A DNA stretch of 64,000 nucleotides from Streptomyces sp. Ncost-T10-10d (GCF_900091955.1 NZ_FMDF01000033.1:1-64000); one strand, 5' to 3'. Shown: positions 46,628 to 56,277, counted from the first letter of the stretch. The notes: a model not told the origin generated them from the letters alone. Made by a program: numbers and translations.

Positions 46628-47101
46628 ATGCGAAAAGTCGTACGTACCGGTGCCGTAATCATCGCCGGACTCGTCACCGCCGCAGCACTGACCGGCTGCG
46701 GCGGCGACGGCAGGAAGAGCGACCCGGACGGCAGCCCCGACGCCGCCAAGTCCAGTCGGGCTCCCGGCGGCGACGGAGGCGGCCCCGAGGCCGACGCCGC
46801 AGCGCTGGAGGGCGGCTGGGCAGGGAAGACCGACGGCAAGGCCGTGGTCCTGTCCGTCGCGTCCGGGAAGGCCGTGCTCGTCACCGAGCAGCGTGCCTGC
46901 ACAGGCACCGTGAAGGACATGGGCAAGGTGATGCTGGCGCTGAAGTGCGCCGACGACGACACCGACCGCACCATGGGGTCCATCGTGTCCAACGACGGCA
47001 GGACCGTCGTCGTGTCCTGGGACGGCGGGACGAAGGACACCCTGGCCAAGACCGAACCGGGTGCGATCCCGTCGGGCCTGCCGGACCTACCGACCCCCTG
47101 A
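46628..47101 (+). CDS. Putative secreted lipoprotein
   Basis: A 157-aa protein with a lipoprotein signal peptide (MRKVVRTGAVIIAGLVTAA, lipobox LTGC with Cys about residue 23). A Gly/Asp/Ser-rich linker follows, then a small domain of about 95 residues (LEGGWAGKTDGKAVVLSVASG; CTGTVKDMGKVMLALKC) with two Cys that could form a disulfide. It is anchored outside the membrane; function unknown. ATG 46628 is preferred because the preceding in-frame codons would bury the signal peptide. Confidence 0.82.
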   Translation: MRKVVRTGAVIIAGLVTAAALTGCGGDGRKSDPDGSPDAAKSSRAPGGDGGGPEADAAALEGGWAGKTDGKAVVLSVASGKAVLVTEQRACTGTVKDMGKVMLALKCADDDTDRTMGSIVSNDGRTVVVSWDGGTKDTLAKTEPGAIPSGLPDLPTP

Positions 47102-47121
47102 CGGCCCGTCGCTCCGTCCCC

Positions 47122-49275
47122 TCAATCGGCTTGATCCGACGGAGGTTTCGGCTTCGGCGTCCCGTCCAGTCCCCGGGAGAACTCCTCCAGGGCTTCGAGG
47201 AGGAGGCCGGCCCCGTTCCGTACGAACGGGTCCGCCTCCCCTTCGCCCGTCCGCTGCTGCGCGTCCCACTGCGCCAGCGCCTCGCGCACCTCGGCCCAGT
47301 CCGGTACGCGCCGCTCCCGCACTTCCTTCGCGCCCTGTGCGGTGGTCCGGCGCAGCGCTTGCGCCAGGCGCGCGGCAGCCGGTACGGGGGTGGCGCCGCC
47401 GCACGGGAGGTGGGCCTCCAGCAGCATCGCGACCCTGCCGAACTGGGCGAGGGCGTGCTGGGTGTCCTCGGCGGCGGCGCGGGAGAGACCGCGGTGGCGC
47501 ACCGGTTCGTGCTGAGCGGTGGCCAGCGCCTCCTGCCAGGCGACGCGGGCCTCGCGGGTGTCGAGCAGGGCGGAACGGACGTCGTCCCGGCCGCGCTCGG
47601 CCGGTTCGGCGTACTGGCCGACGACCGCGGCCGCGTACTGCCCGTCCGCCTGCAGCCAGTCGCCGAGCCTGCCGCGAAGCCTCGGGGTCTCCCACGCCGG
47701 GTAGACGGCGTACGCAATCATCGCGAGGAGGCCGCCGACAAGGGTGAGGAAGACTCGTTCGTGTACGGTCTGCGACCAATTGCCGCCCGCCATGGCGAGC
47801 AGGAAGACGACGTACGCGGAGACACACGCCTGGCCGACCACGTACCCCGTGTGCATCAGCAGATACATCAGCAGCGCGCAGAGCACGGAGAGCAGCGCGG
47901 ACCAGGTCACACCGGGGTCGGTGATCCGAGCGATCGCGGTGGCGAGCGAAACGCCGACGATCGTGCCGCCGAAGCGGGCCACGGCACGCCCGTACGTCCG
48001 GGAGAACTCCGGTCGCATCACCATGACGGCCGCCATGGGTGCCCAGTAGCCGTGACCGAACGGCAGCGCGGCACCGATGACATAGCCGACGGCGACGACG
48101 ACGGAGACCCTCACGGCGTGCCGCAGGATCGGTGAACCGGGACGCAGTTCGGCGCGCACCGCCCTCCCGACGACGGGGACCAGCCGCAGGAGGGTGGGAC
48201 GGCGGCGGTGCGGAGCGACGGGGGTCCCGTCCCCGGCGGCCCTGATGGTCTCGGCGGCCTCCTCGGCCTCGGCCCGTTCCTCCTTCGTCCCCTCGCCCTC
48301 GGCCGTCTCGATGACATCGGAGAGCAGCGCGCCGAGCCGGGCGGCGGCGCGGCGGGACGGGCCGGTGAGGAGAGTGCCGGTGTCGGGGGTCTTGAGCGCG
48401 GCGACGGCGGGCGGGGAGAGCTTCACCGGGTCGCCGTTGCGGATCGCCCGGGCCGCCGAGTCGAGCACGGATCCGGCGGCCGTGAGGAGCTCGCGGACCC
48501 GGTCCCGCTCCGGCCCCTCGGACGGGACGCCCATCGCCGGGTCCGCGAGCGAGGCGAGCACCGGTCTGATCCGTTCGGCGACACCGCGGGAGCCACGCAG
48601 CTCGGGCGGCCGGCGGCGGGCCTGCCGCGGGGTGACCGCGGCCGCGCTGCGGGCCGTCATCAGCGGCACCGGATCGAAGGCGGCGAGCGGGTCCTGGCGC
48701 AGCCGGCGGGCGTAGTCGGCCTCGGCGGCCAGGGCGTCGGCAAGGGCATCGCGCTGGGCGCCCCATCTCCGTACCGGGAACAGGACGATCAGCGCCGCCT
48801 GCACCACACCGCCGAAAAGGATCATCACGACATGCACGGCCGAGTTCGCGACGGAGGTGGGCAGGGTGACCGTCACCAGCATGATCGCCACGTTGGACGA
48901 CGCGATGAGGCCGCCCGTCGGTCCCGCCGCCCAGGCCAGGCCCGCGAGGAACGTCCAGAGCACCAGCAGGGCCACGAACAGCGGCACTCGGGGGCCGGCG
49001 AGATAGCCGAGGAATGTCGATACGGCGAGGCTCGCCCCGGAGACCAGGGCGAGGACCGGCCGGGGGCGCCAGCTGCGCTGAAACGTGGCGATGGCCGCCT
49101 GGAACGCACCGAACGCGGAGCTCGCGGCGACCACCGGCCCGAAGAGCGCGAGGCCGACCCCGATGACGAGGGCGAGACCGGCCGCACCGCGGATCGCGAT
49201 GAGCGGTTCGAGGCGCCGCCGCTCGATCGTCAGCCCCGAGCGGGCGGTCTCCTTCAGCGCCCGGAGCCAGCCCAT
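47122..49275 (-). CDS. FUSC-family membrane exporter-like protein
   Basis: A 717-aa membrane protein with two hydrophobic blocks of about six helices each (residues 25-170 and 385-510). They flank a cytoplasmic linker and are followed by a long cytoplasmic C-terminus, as in FUSC/aromatic acid exporters (AaeB, YccS). Signatures include FGPVVAASSAFGAFQAAIATF and YWAPMAAVMVMRPEFSRTYGRAVARFGGTIVGV, in parts. Substrate unknown. It converges on the lipoprotein gene with a 20-bp gap. Confidence 0.87.
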   Translation of the reverse strand: MGWLRALKETARSGLTIERRRLEPLIAIRGAAGLALVIGVGLALFGPVVAASSAFGAFQAAIATFQRSWRPRPVLALVSGASLAVSTFLGYLAGPRVPLFVALLVLWTFLAGLAWAAGPTGGLIASSNVAIMLVTVTLPTSVANSAVHVVMILFGGVVQAALIVLFPVRRWGAQRDALADALAAEADYARRLRQDPLAAFDPVPLMTARSAAAVTPRQARRRPPELRGSRGVAERIRPVLASLADPAMGVPSEGPERDRVRELLTAAGSVLDSAARAIRNGDPVKLSPPAVAALKTPDTGTLLTGPSRRAAARLGALLSDVIETAEGEGTKEERAEAEEAAETIRAAGDGTPVAPHRRRPTLLRLVPVVGRAVRAELRPGSPILRHAVRVSVVVAVGYVIGAALPFGHGYWAPMAAVMVMRPEFSRTYGRAVARFGGTIVGVSLATAIARITDPGVTWSALLSVLCALLMYLLMHTGYVVGQACVSAYVVFLLAMAGGNWSQTVHERVFLTLVGGLLAMIAYAVYPAWETPRLRGRLGDWLQADGQYAAAVVGQYAEPAERGRDDVRSALLDTREARVAWQEALATAQHEPVRHRGLSRAAAEDTQHALAQFGRVAMLLEAHLPCGGATPVPAAARLAQALRRTTAQGAKEVRERRVPDWAEVREALAQWDAQQRTGEGEADPFVRNGAGLLLEALEEFSRGLDGTPKPKPPSDQAD

Positions 49276-49341
49276 GCGCAGAGCCTAACCGGAATCGCCG
49301 ATAAGCCCGAGTTGCCGTAATTCAGAAGGAATCTTAGGTTT

Positions 49342-50532
49342 CTACCGGTTCCCGCGCCTGCCGTGGATCTCCGGCCGGGCCCCGCTCATCCTCGCCCGGT
49401 CCGCGGCAGCCGTTCCATGGGTCCATCCGTCGAGGTCCGTGGCGCCCCGGACGCGCGTGGTCGTGGTCTCGGGGAACATCCGCTCGGCGGTGTCCGTGAC
49501 GGCCATGTCGCGGGCGGCGAGGACCGGGAGCAGATGGGGCGCCGCCACCCCTGCGGCTTCGGATTCGGTCTCGGCTTCGGCGGCAGCTGTGACGCGGGCG
49601 GTGTCGGCGGCGAGCCGGCTGCCCAGGCGCTGGGCGTACGCCATCAGGAAGGACTGCCGGAACGTCTTGGTCCGCTTGCGTCCGCCGGCCCGCTGGCCCG
49701 CCTCCGCCTTCGTCATCGCCGCCGTGCCCTGGACGAGCAGGGAGGTGTACAGCAATTCCACGGCCTCCAGGTCCGGCTCGAAACCGACCACCGTGGAGAA
49801 GCCGAGGTCACTGTTCCACACCGCACGGCAGCGGTTCGCGGAGGCGACCGCGTCGAGCAGGATCGCCTTCGCCGTCTCGTACGGGGCATCGACCCCGATC
49901 CTGCACGCTCCCGGCGCCTCCTTGCTGTGGGTACGGGCGGCGAGCAGGGCCTCGTCGATGGAGTGCCGGGCCATCAGCTCCTGCGCCTTGGTGGTGAGCG
50001 CCTCCGCCTCCTCGGGGAAGCCCGTCGCCTCCGCCTTGGCGAGCAGGGCACGGATCCGGGTCAGCATCCGGGGTTCGTCGTGCGCGGGCGGCAGGTGGAG
50101 CCCGTGCGGGGAAGTGCCGGGCGGCGGACCGACCGGTTCGATGGCGGGGAGCCCGAGCAGCAGCCGGTACAGGCCGAGGAGCGCGGAGGCGTGGGAGAAC
50201 CGGTCGGGCCGGTTCCGGGGCGGCGCGGCGGGAAGCCCGTCGAGCTGGGACCGCCAGCGGGGCGGCAGCCGCTCGTACCGTCCGGTCTCCGACGCGATCA
50301 GGCCGGCGGCGAGACCGACCGCGGTCTCGTCGAGTTCGCGGCGGACGACGCGTACGACATCGGCGGGCTGCCAGCCGCGCTCCCAGGCACGGCGGACGAA
50401 CTCCTCGCCGCGCCGGAACAGTTCCGTGTCGGCCGTCGGATCGGCGGCCAGAAGGGAGGCTCCGGTGTCGAGACCGGCGTCGCCCTCGGAGTAGAGGGCT
50501 GCCGCGAATGCCTGGTCGATCACCGGTTCCAT
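49342..50532 (-). CDS. DUF2786 domain-containing protein
   Basis: A 396-aa soluble protein. A Streptomyces-type helical N-terminal region (RRGEEFVRRAWERGWQPADVVRVVRREL) is followed by a DUF2786 segment (MLTRIRALLAKAEATGFPEEAEALTTKAQELMARHSID, in parts; about 150-195) and a helical tail. No catalytic motif is recognised. Start MEPVIDQAFAAALYSEG at ATG 50532 is preferred to longer in-frame options. Divergent from the ABC ATPase gene, with 106 bp between. Confidence 0.82.
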   Translation of the reverse strand: MEPVIDQAFAAALYSEGDAGLDTGASLLAADPTADTELFRRGEEFVRRAWERGWQPADVVRVVRRELDETAVGLAAGLIASETGRYERLPPRWRSQLDGLPAAPPRNRPDRFSHASALLGLYRLLLGLPAIEPVGPPPGTSPHGLHLPPAHDEPRMLTRIRALLAKAEATGFPEEAEALTTKAQELMARHSIDEALLAARTHSKEAPGACRIGVDAPYETAKAILLDAVASANRCRAVWNSDLGFSTVVGFEPDLEAVELLYTSLLVQGTAAMTKAEAGQRAGGRKRTKTFRQSFLMAYAQRLGSRLAADTARVTAAAEAETESEAAGVAAPHLLPVLAARDMAVTDTAERMFPETTTTRVRGATDLDGWTHGTAAADRARMSGARPEIHGRRGNR

Positions 50533-50638
50533 GAGGCCAGGGTAGGCAGGGCGGTGCGGCCGGGTATGCCTGGCCCTACCCCGGGGACGGGCTCTGGTGG
50601 TCGTGATCGCGGAGCGCGGAAACGGTTCGATCGAGGAC

Positions 50639-51451
50639 ATGACTTCCCCGCATGCGTCCGCTGCATCCGCGAGTGCCACCGATGCCGTACGGCTCCGCTC
50701 CGTACGCCGTACCTATGGTGAGGTCGACGCCCTCGACGGCATCGACCTCACCGTCCGCCCCGGCACCTTCACCGCCGTCATGGGCCCGTCCGGCTCCGGC
50801 AAGTCCACGCTGCTGCACTGCGCGGCCGGACTGGACCGGCCGACGTCCGGCACCGTCGAGGTGGGCGGGGTGGAGCTGACCGGGCTGAGCGAGCGCCGGC
50901 TGACGCTGCTGCGCCGGGACCGGATCGGCTTCGTCTTCCAGGCGTTCAACCTGGTCCCTTCGCTGACCGCCGCCCAGAATGTCGCGCTGCCGCTGCGGCT
51001 CGCGGGCCGCCGCCCGTCCCGTACCGAGGTGTGTGCATCCCTGGCCCGGGTCGGTCTCGCCGACCGGGCGGGGCACCGGCCGGCCGAAATGTCCGGCGGA
51101 CAGCAGCAGCGGGTGGCGCTGGCACGGGCCCTGATCACCCGGCCGGCGGTGCTCTTCGGCGACGAGCCGACCGGTGCACTGGACACCGCGACGAGCCAGG
51201 AGGTGATGGTGATGCTGCGGGAGCTGGTGGACCGGGAGGGACAGACGATCGTGATGGTCACCCATGACCCGATGGCCGCGGCCTGTGCGGACCGGGTGGT
51301 CTTCCTGGTCGACGGGCGGGTGGCGGACGATCTGACCGGGCTGCCGGCCGAGCGGATCGCGGCCTGGATGGCGGCGGGACGCACCGCGGCACGCCGCACG
51401 GCGGCCGCCGTGGCAGATGCCGCGGGCCGTACGGGGGTGGCATCGTGCTGA
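50639..51451 (+). CDS. ABC transporter ATPase (MacB/LolD type)
   Basis: A 270-aa ATPase with Walker A MGPSGSGKSTLLHCAAGL, Q-loop FVFQAFNLVPSLTAAQNV, signature EMSGGQQQRVALARAL, Walker B AVLFGDEPTGALD and H-loop MVTHDPMAAACADRV. It serves the FtsX-type permease encoded next. Such pairs export peptides, lipids or antibiotics, or act as bacitracin-type sensors. Its TGC-TGA end lies in a duplicated 35-bp junction. GAGGA just before ATG 50639 is closer than ideal, so the start is slightly uncertain. Confidence 0.93.
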   Translation: MTSPHASAASASATDAVRLRSVRRTYGEVDALDGIDLTVRPGTFTAVMGPSGSGKSTLLHCAAGLDRPTSGTVEVGGVELTGLSERRLTLLRRDRIGFVFQAFNLVPSLTAAQNVALPLRLAGRRPSRTEVCASLARVGLADRAGHRPAEMSGGQQQRVALARALITRPAVLFGDEPTGALDTATSQEVMVMLRELVDREGQTIVMVTHDPMAAACADRVVFLVDGRVADDLTGLPAERIAAWMAAGRTAARRTAAAVADAAGRTGVASC

Positions 51452-51491
51452 CCGTCGCGGGCCGTGCGGAGGTGGTGTCGTGCTGACCGTC
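51422..51491 (+). repeat. 35-bp tandem duplication of the ABC gene junction, with 13-codon minicistron
   Basis: Two adjacent 35-bp copies (51422-51456 and 51457-51491, about four mismatches) each carry a GTGCTGA start/stop overlap. In copy 1 it contains the ATPase TGA and a GTG (51445) that opens a 13-codon frame, VLTVAGRAEVVSC. That frame ends at TGA 51484-51486, overlapping the permease GTG (51480) in copy 2. Translation may be passed from ATPase to minicistron to permease. Confidence 0.75.
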
Positions 51492-53675
51492 GCCCTGGCC
51501 ACCCTGCGTACCCGCTGGACCACGCTCATCGGTACCTTCGTCGCGCTCGCGCTGGGCGTGGGGCTGGTCGCGGCCATGGGCCTCGGCCTCGCCTCGACCT
51601 TCGATGCCCCGGACCGGGCGCCGCAGCGGTTCGCCGGATCGCCGGTGGTGGTGATGGGCGACGACACCTTGACCGTGGAGGTGCGGCGCGGGCCGTCCAC
51701 AGCAAAGGTCAGCCGAAGGCTCGCTCATCCACACCCTGTGGATATCGCACTCCTGCGCGACCTCCGGGCGCTCGGTCAGGTGACCCGGGACGACGGAAAC
51801 GGAGCGCACCGCGGCCCGGACGCCGTAGGCGTGGACGCGCCCGTCGCCGAGGTGCGCCGCGTCGTCGGCGACCGCGCCCTGGTCCTCACCGGTGACGGCC
51901 GCCGCCGCGCCGACCCGGCCACGGAGCGGGACGCCGAGGGGCTGGTGACCGTGAACGCCCTGCTCGGCACGGCGGGCGGCGTCACCGCCTTCGTCTCGGT
52001 CTTCGTCGTCGCATCGACGTTCGCCTTCGCGGTGGCGCTGCGTCGGCGCGAGTTCGGGCTGCTGCGCACGGCCGGCGCCACACCGGGCCAGCTGCGGCGA
52101 CTGCTGCTGACGGAGGCGGCCGTGGTCGGCACGCTCGCCTCGGCTGCCGGGTGCGCGCTGGGTCGCTGGGCCGCGCCACTGTCGGCCGGGCTGCTGGCCG
52201 ACGAAGGGATGGCGCCGTCCTGGTTCACCATCCGCCCGGTTGCCTGGCCGCTGCACGCCGCTTTTTGGACCGGCCTGGCCGTGGCGTTCGCGGGGGTCTG
52301 GGTGGCCTCGCGGCGGGCGGGCGGAACCGGCCCGGCCGAGGCGCTGCGCGAGGCCGATGTCGATGCGGGCGTGCTGCCGTCGGCCCGTCGTCTGCTGGGC
52401 CTCGCCCTGCTTGCGGGAGCCGCGTTCCTCATGGCGAAGTCCCTCGCCACGGACCCGTCCGCGCTGCTGAAGCGGAAGACGTACACCACTCAGCCGATGC
52501 TCCTGATCACGGCCGCCGCCCTGCTCGCGCCGCTGCTGGTACGCCCATTGGTCCGGCTGATCCGGCTGCCCGGGGCGACCGGAATGCTCGTGACCGCGAA
52601 CACGTCGGCGTCACTGCGGCGTACGGCGGCGGTGGCCGCTCCGGTGCTGATCACCGTGGCGCTGGCGGGTTCGTTGGCCGGCTCCGCGATGACGGTGACA
52701 GCGGCGAAGGCGGCCGAGGCGCGCGAGCACACCCGGGCCGATCTGGTCGTGACGGGCAAGGAGTTGAAAGTACGGCCGGTGCGTGGCGCAACGCTGTCCG
52801 CGTCCGCCTCGACAGCCGTCTACGTACGCGAGGAGGGCACCGCCCTCATCACTTCCGAGGCGCGGGCGGTGGACGACGCGAAGGCCCTCGCGACAGTTGA
52901 GCGGCTGCCGGTGGTGGCGGGCGACATCCGGGATCTTGACGACCGCTCGATCGTGGTGAACGAGGAGTGGGAACAGCACACGGTGGGCTCGACGGTACGG
53001 GTGTGGCTCGGCGACGGACGGCCGGTCGCGCTGCGGATCGCGGCGGTGCTGGCGCGCGGGACGGGGAACAACGGGGCCTATGTCACGAAGGCGAACGCGC
53101 CGACGGCTCCGGTGGACCGGATCGACGTACGCCTCTCGCCGGGCGCGAACCGGGCCGCTGTCGCAGCACAGTTGCGCGACACCGGCGGCGAGGTGCGGTC
53201 GACGGAGCAGTGGCTGGTCGCGACACACCCGCGTACGAGTGCGCAGACCCGGCTCGGCCTGATCGTGATCCTGGGGATCGCGCTGGTGTACACGGCGATC
53301 GCCCTCGCGAACACGATGCTGATGGCGGGGTCCGTACGGTCCTCGGAACTGCACGCGCTCCGGCTGGCCGGGGCCTCCCGGCCGCGGGTCCTCGCGGTGG
53401 TGGCCGGGGAGACCCTGTTCGCGGTCGGGCTCGGGACGCTGCTCGGACTGGCCGTGACCGCGGTCAACCTGGCGGGCCTCGCCGCCGCGTTGGCCTCGCT
53501 GTCCGCACCGGTGGCGATGTCGGTGCAGTGGCCGCTGACGTTCGGGGCGGCCGGGGTGTGCGCGGTGGTCGCGGTCGGGGCAGCACTGTTGCCGAGAGCA
53601 GTGCGGCGCCGCTCGATGCCGGTGCACCGAAGATCCGGCCGGGCCGTACGGAACCGGGCCGGACAGCGCGCTTAG
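51480..53675 (+). CDS. FtsX-family ABC transporter permease
   Basis: A 731-aa permease with two FtsX modules. TM helices lie near residues 10-32, 165-190, 210-235 and 255-275 in the first half, with a second set near 325-345, 360-380 and 400-420, an extracellular loop, and the last three helices near 595-715 (LGLIVILGIALVYTAIALANTMLM; SELHALRLAGASRPRVLAVVAGE). It pairs with the preceding ATPase. A VVTGKELKVRPVRGATLSAS extracellular region precedes the second FtsX domain. Substrate unknown. GTG 51480 is chosen because it overlaps the preceding stop and starts the conserved VLTVALATLRTRW. Confidence 0.9.
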   Translation: MLTVALATLRTRWTTLIGTFVALALGVGLVAAMGLGLASTFDAPDRAPQRFAGSPVVVMGDDTLTVEVRRGPSTAKVSRRLAHPHPVDIALLRDLRALGQVTRDDGNGAHRGPDAVGVDAPVAEVRRVVGDRALVLTGDGRRRADPATERDAEGLVTVNALLGTAGGVTAFVSVFVVASTFAFAVALRRREFGLLRTAGATPGQLRRLLLTEAAVVGTLASAAGCALGRWAAPLSAGLLADEGMAPSWFTIRPVAWPLHAAFWTGLAVAFAGVWVASRRAGGTGPAEALREADVDAGVLPSARRLLGLALLAGAAFLMAKSLATDPSALLKRKTYTTQPMLLITAAALLAPLLVRPLVRLIRLPGATGMLVTANTSASLRRTAAVAAPVLITVALAGSLAGSAMTVTAAKAAEAREHTRADLVVTGKELKVRPVRGATLSASASTAVYVREEGTALITSEARAVDDAKALATVERLPVVAGDIRDLDDRSIVVNEEWEQHTVGSTVRVWLGDGRPVALRIAAVLARGTGNNGAYVTKANAPTAPVDRIDVRLSPGANRAAVAAQLRDTGGEVRSTEQWLVATHPRTSAQTRLGLIVILGIALVYTAIALANTMLMAGSVRSSELHALRLAGASRPRVLAVVAGETLFAVGLGTLLGLAVTAVNLAGLAAALASLSAPVAMSVQWPLTFGAAGVCAVVAVGAALLPRAVRRRSMPVHRRSGRAVRNRAGQRA

Positions 53676-53767
53676 TCCATCCAGCCCCACCCGCTGACGA
53701 TGTATCCGCTTTTATCCTTTCATCCATGTTTCGCATGGTTTCATCTCGCCATGGAGGCGAACAAGTG

Positions 53768-54769
53768 ATGACTGGAGACCGACAGCAGGGCACGAACACA
53801 CGGGCGATCACGTCGCGGCGACGCGTACTGGCCGCGGCCGCGCTCGCACCGATGCTGACCGCCGCAGGGCCGGCCGCCGCTCGCGCCGTGCCCCACGGGA
53901 TGCCCGGGCCGAAGCACGGCAGGCGGGTCAGGCCGGTGCCGACCGGACTGGCGGACTGGGCGGGCGTGGCGAGAGCGCTGGGCCGCACCGGCAACATGCT
54001 GCGCGGAACGACCTACCACACGGGCTTCCCCCGGAGGGACCTTCACGTGGTCTCCGACGGCGTGGTCGTCACAGCGGGGCTCGCGCTGGGCACACATGTG
54101 GCCTTCGTCCGTTACGCCGACGGCAGCACGATGCTGATGGGCGACGTGGTGGTCACCGAGGACGAACTGCAGTGGGTGACCGATGCCTGGCAGGCGCACG
54201 GAATCGAGCAGACCGCGCTCCACAAGCACCTGCTCGCCCAGACCCCCGACATCTGGTGGACCCACGTCCACGCACACGGTCACGACGCGGTTGCCCTGGC
54301 CCGCGGTCTGCGCGCCGGATTCGACCGCACCGGAACCCCGCCCGCCCTGCCGCCGGGCCCGCCGACCCCGGTCGACCTGGACATCGCCGGAATGGAGGCG
54401 GAGCTGGGCGCCAAGGGTTCCGTCGAGGACGGGATCTACAAGAACGTCTTCGTCCGCCGCGAGACCATCGCGGACGGCCATCTGATCCTGCCGGCCGGCC
54501 TGGGATCGACCAGCGCGTTCAACTTCCAGCCGCTGGGCGGCGGCCGGGCCGCGCTCAGCGGTGACTGCGCCATGCTCGCCCATGAGGTGCAGAACGTACT
54601 GAAGGCACTGCGGCGCGGCGGGATCAAGCTCGTCGAACTGCACAACCATCACCTGGCGGAGGACCCCCGCCTGTTCTTCACCCACTTCTGGGCCGTGGGC
54701 GACGGCGTCGAGCTCGCCCGTGCGGTGCGCCCCGCGGTGGACGCCACCAACGTCGTACCTTCCGGCTGA
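53768..54769 (+). CDS. DUF1259 (LppY/LpqO-like) exported protein
   Basis: A 333-aa protein with a twin-arginine-like signal (TSRRRVLAAAALAPMLTAAG) and two homologous halves. One contains TALHKHLLAQTPDIWWTHVHAHGHDAVALARGL and the other VELHNHHLAEDPRLFFTHFWAVGDGVELARAV (quoted in parts). The paired LHxHxL...TH motifs suggest a duplicated metal- or ligand-binding fold. Function is unknown; mycobacterial relatives are cell-envelope lipoproteins. GTG 53765, one codon upstream, has better spacing (7 nt) to GGAGG. A hairpin terminator follows. Confidence 0.82.
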   Translation: MTGDRQQGTNTRAITSRRRVLAAAALAPMLTAAGPAAARAVPHGMPGPKHGRRVRPVPTGLADWAGVARALGRTGNMLRGTTYHTGFPRRDLHVVSDGVVVTAGLALGTHVAFVRYADGSTMLMGDVVVTEDELQWVTDAWQAHGIEQTALHKHLLAQTPDIWWTHVHAHGHDAVALARGLRAGFDRTGTPPALPPGPPTPVDLDIAGMEAELGAKGSVEDGIYKNVFVRRETIADGHLILPAGLGSTSAFNFQPLGGGRAALSGDCAMLAHEVQNVLKALRRGGIKLVELHNHHLAEDPRLFFTHFWAVGDGVELARAVRPAVDATNVVPSG

Positions 54770-54829
54770 GACCGGCCCTTCACTCCGATCCCGGCGAACG
54801 CGCCGAACCTGCCGGACGGGCCGGACGCG

Positions 54830-54860
54830 GTCGCTGGACCGATTGCGCCGGTCCAGCGAC
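54830..54860 (+). terminator. Hairpin terminator after DUF1259 gene
   Basis: A perfect 11-bp stem (GTCGCTGGACC / GGTCCAGCGAC) with a 9-nt loop lies 60 bp after the stop codon. No T-run is present, as is common for Streptomyces. Confidence 0.65.
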
Positions 54861-54998
54861 CCCGGCGCTCGAATCCGTTCTGCATATGGACCAATCGGCC
54901 CGGAGTGGCGCGTGCCTGTGCGGGTGACCGGGCACCCATGACCCGTCCAGCCCGCAGATTCCTCGAACCACCCGTCAGATCCCCCTCTGGAGCTCCGT

Positions 54999-56204
54999 AT
55001 GGAACCAGCCGCCGGCGCACGGTACTGCCCGTTCGACTATGCCGAGGCCCTCGAATTCGACCCGGTGCTCAGGCACTTGATGACCGAAGAACCCGTCTCC
55101 CGCATCCGGCTGCCGCACGGCGACGGCGAGGCATGGCTCGTCACCGGCTACGACGACGTGCGCACGGTGACCACCGACCGGCGCTTCAGCCGGAGCGCCA
55201 TCATCGGCCGGAACTTCCCGCGCATGACCCCTGAGCCGATCGTTCAGGACGAAGCGATCAACGTGATGGACCCGCCGGGCAGCAGCCGCCTGCGCAGTCT
55301 GATCTCCAAGGGCTTCGCGCCTCGTCACATGGAGCGCATGAAGGTGCGTACCCAGCATGTCGTGGACGAGCTGCTGGACCGGATGGAGGAGCACGGAGCC
55401 CCCGCCGATCTCTTCGCGCATCTGGCGGCCCCGCTGCCTCTGACCACCATCTGTGAGGTCCTCGACATTCCCGAGGCCGACCGCGCACAGCTGCGCGCCC
55501 ACGCCCGGACCATGATGGACACCACCGTCGAGAACAAGGACGCCGCGGTACGCGCCAAGGCCGATCTCCGCGCCTACTTCCAGAAGTTGACGGCCGAGCG
55601 GCGCGCGAACCCGGGCGACGACCTGATCAGCGCGCTGGCCACGGCTCGCGACGGGGACGAGATCCTCAACGAGCAGGAACTGACCGTGATGGCCATGGTG
55701 CTGCTCATCACGGGCCAGGACACCACCACGTACGAGATCGGGAACATCGCCTACACGCTGCTCACCAGGCCCGACGAGCTCGCGATGCTGCACGACCGCC
55801 CCGAGATGCTCCCGCAGGCCATGGAGGAGCTGCTGCGCTTCATCCCGTTCCGCAAGGGCGTCGGCATTCCCCGGGTCGCCCTGGAGGACGTGGAGCTGAG
55901 CGGGGTGCTGATCCGGGAGGGGGACATCGTGCACGTCTCCTATCTGACGGCCAACCGCGACCCCCGGAAGTTCGACCGGCCCGACGAGCTGGATCTGGAG
56001 CGCGAGAATCCGTCCCACATGACGTTCGGCTGGGGCGGCCACCACTGTCTCGGCGCCCCGCTCGCAGCGACCGAGCTCCAGGTCGCCATCGGAACCCTGC
56101 TGAAGCGCTTCCCCGCTCTGAAGCTGGCGACGCCCGCCGAGGAAGTGCGCTGGAACAAGACCTCGATCTGGCGCTATCCCCTCGAACTGCCTGTCACCTG
56201 GTGA
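54999..56204 (+). CDS. Cytochrome P450 (CYP158/P450mel-like)
   Basis: A 401-aa soluble bacterial P450. The I-helix oxygen-binding motif is ITGQDTTT (about 237-244), the K-helix ExxR is EELLR (Arg280), and the haem loop is FGWGGHHCLG with Cys350 as thiolate ligand. The C-terminal half (RFIPFRKGVGIPRVALEDVELSG; HVSYLTANRDPRKFDRPDEL) resembles CYP158-type enzymes that couple flaviolin. With rppA 529 bp downstream, oxidative coupling of a naphthoquinone is the likely role. TGGAG lies 6 nt before ATG 54999. Confidence 0.9.
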   Translation: MEPAAGARYCPFDYAEALEFDPVLRHLMTEEPVSRIRLPHGDGEAWLVTGYDDVRTVTTDRRFSRSAIIGRNFPRMTPEPIVQDEAINVMDPPGSSRLRSLISKGFAPRHMERMKVRTQHVVDELLDRMEEHGAPADLFAHLAAPLPLTTICEVLDIPEADRAQLRAHARTMMDTTVENKDAAVRAKADLRAYFQKLTAERRANPGDDLISALATARDGDEILNEQELTVMAMVLLITGQDTTTYEIGNIAYTLLTRPDELAMLHDRPEMLPQAMEELLRFIPFRKGVGIPRVALEDVELSGVLIREGDIVHVSYLTANRDPRKFDRPDELDLERENPSHMTFGWGGHHCLGAPLAATELQVAIGTLLKRFPALKLATPAEEVRWNKTSIWRYPLELPVTW

Positions 56205-56277
56205 CAGGGGCGGTCCGGCAACGCACCGGACCTCTGTGTACGGACAGTGACGCTCATCGATGACGCGTCGCACCAGG

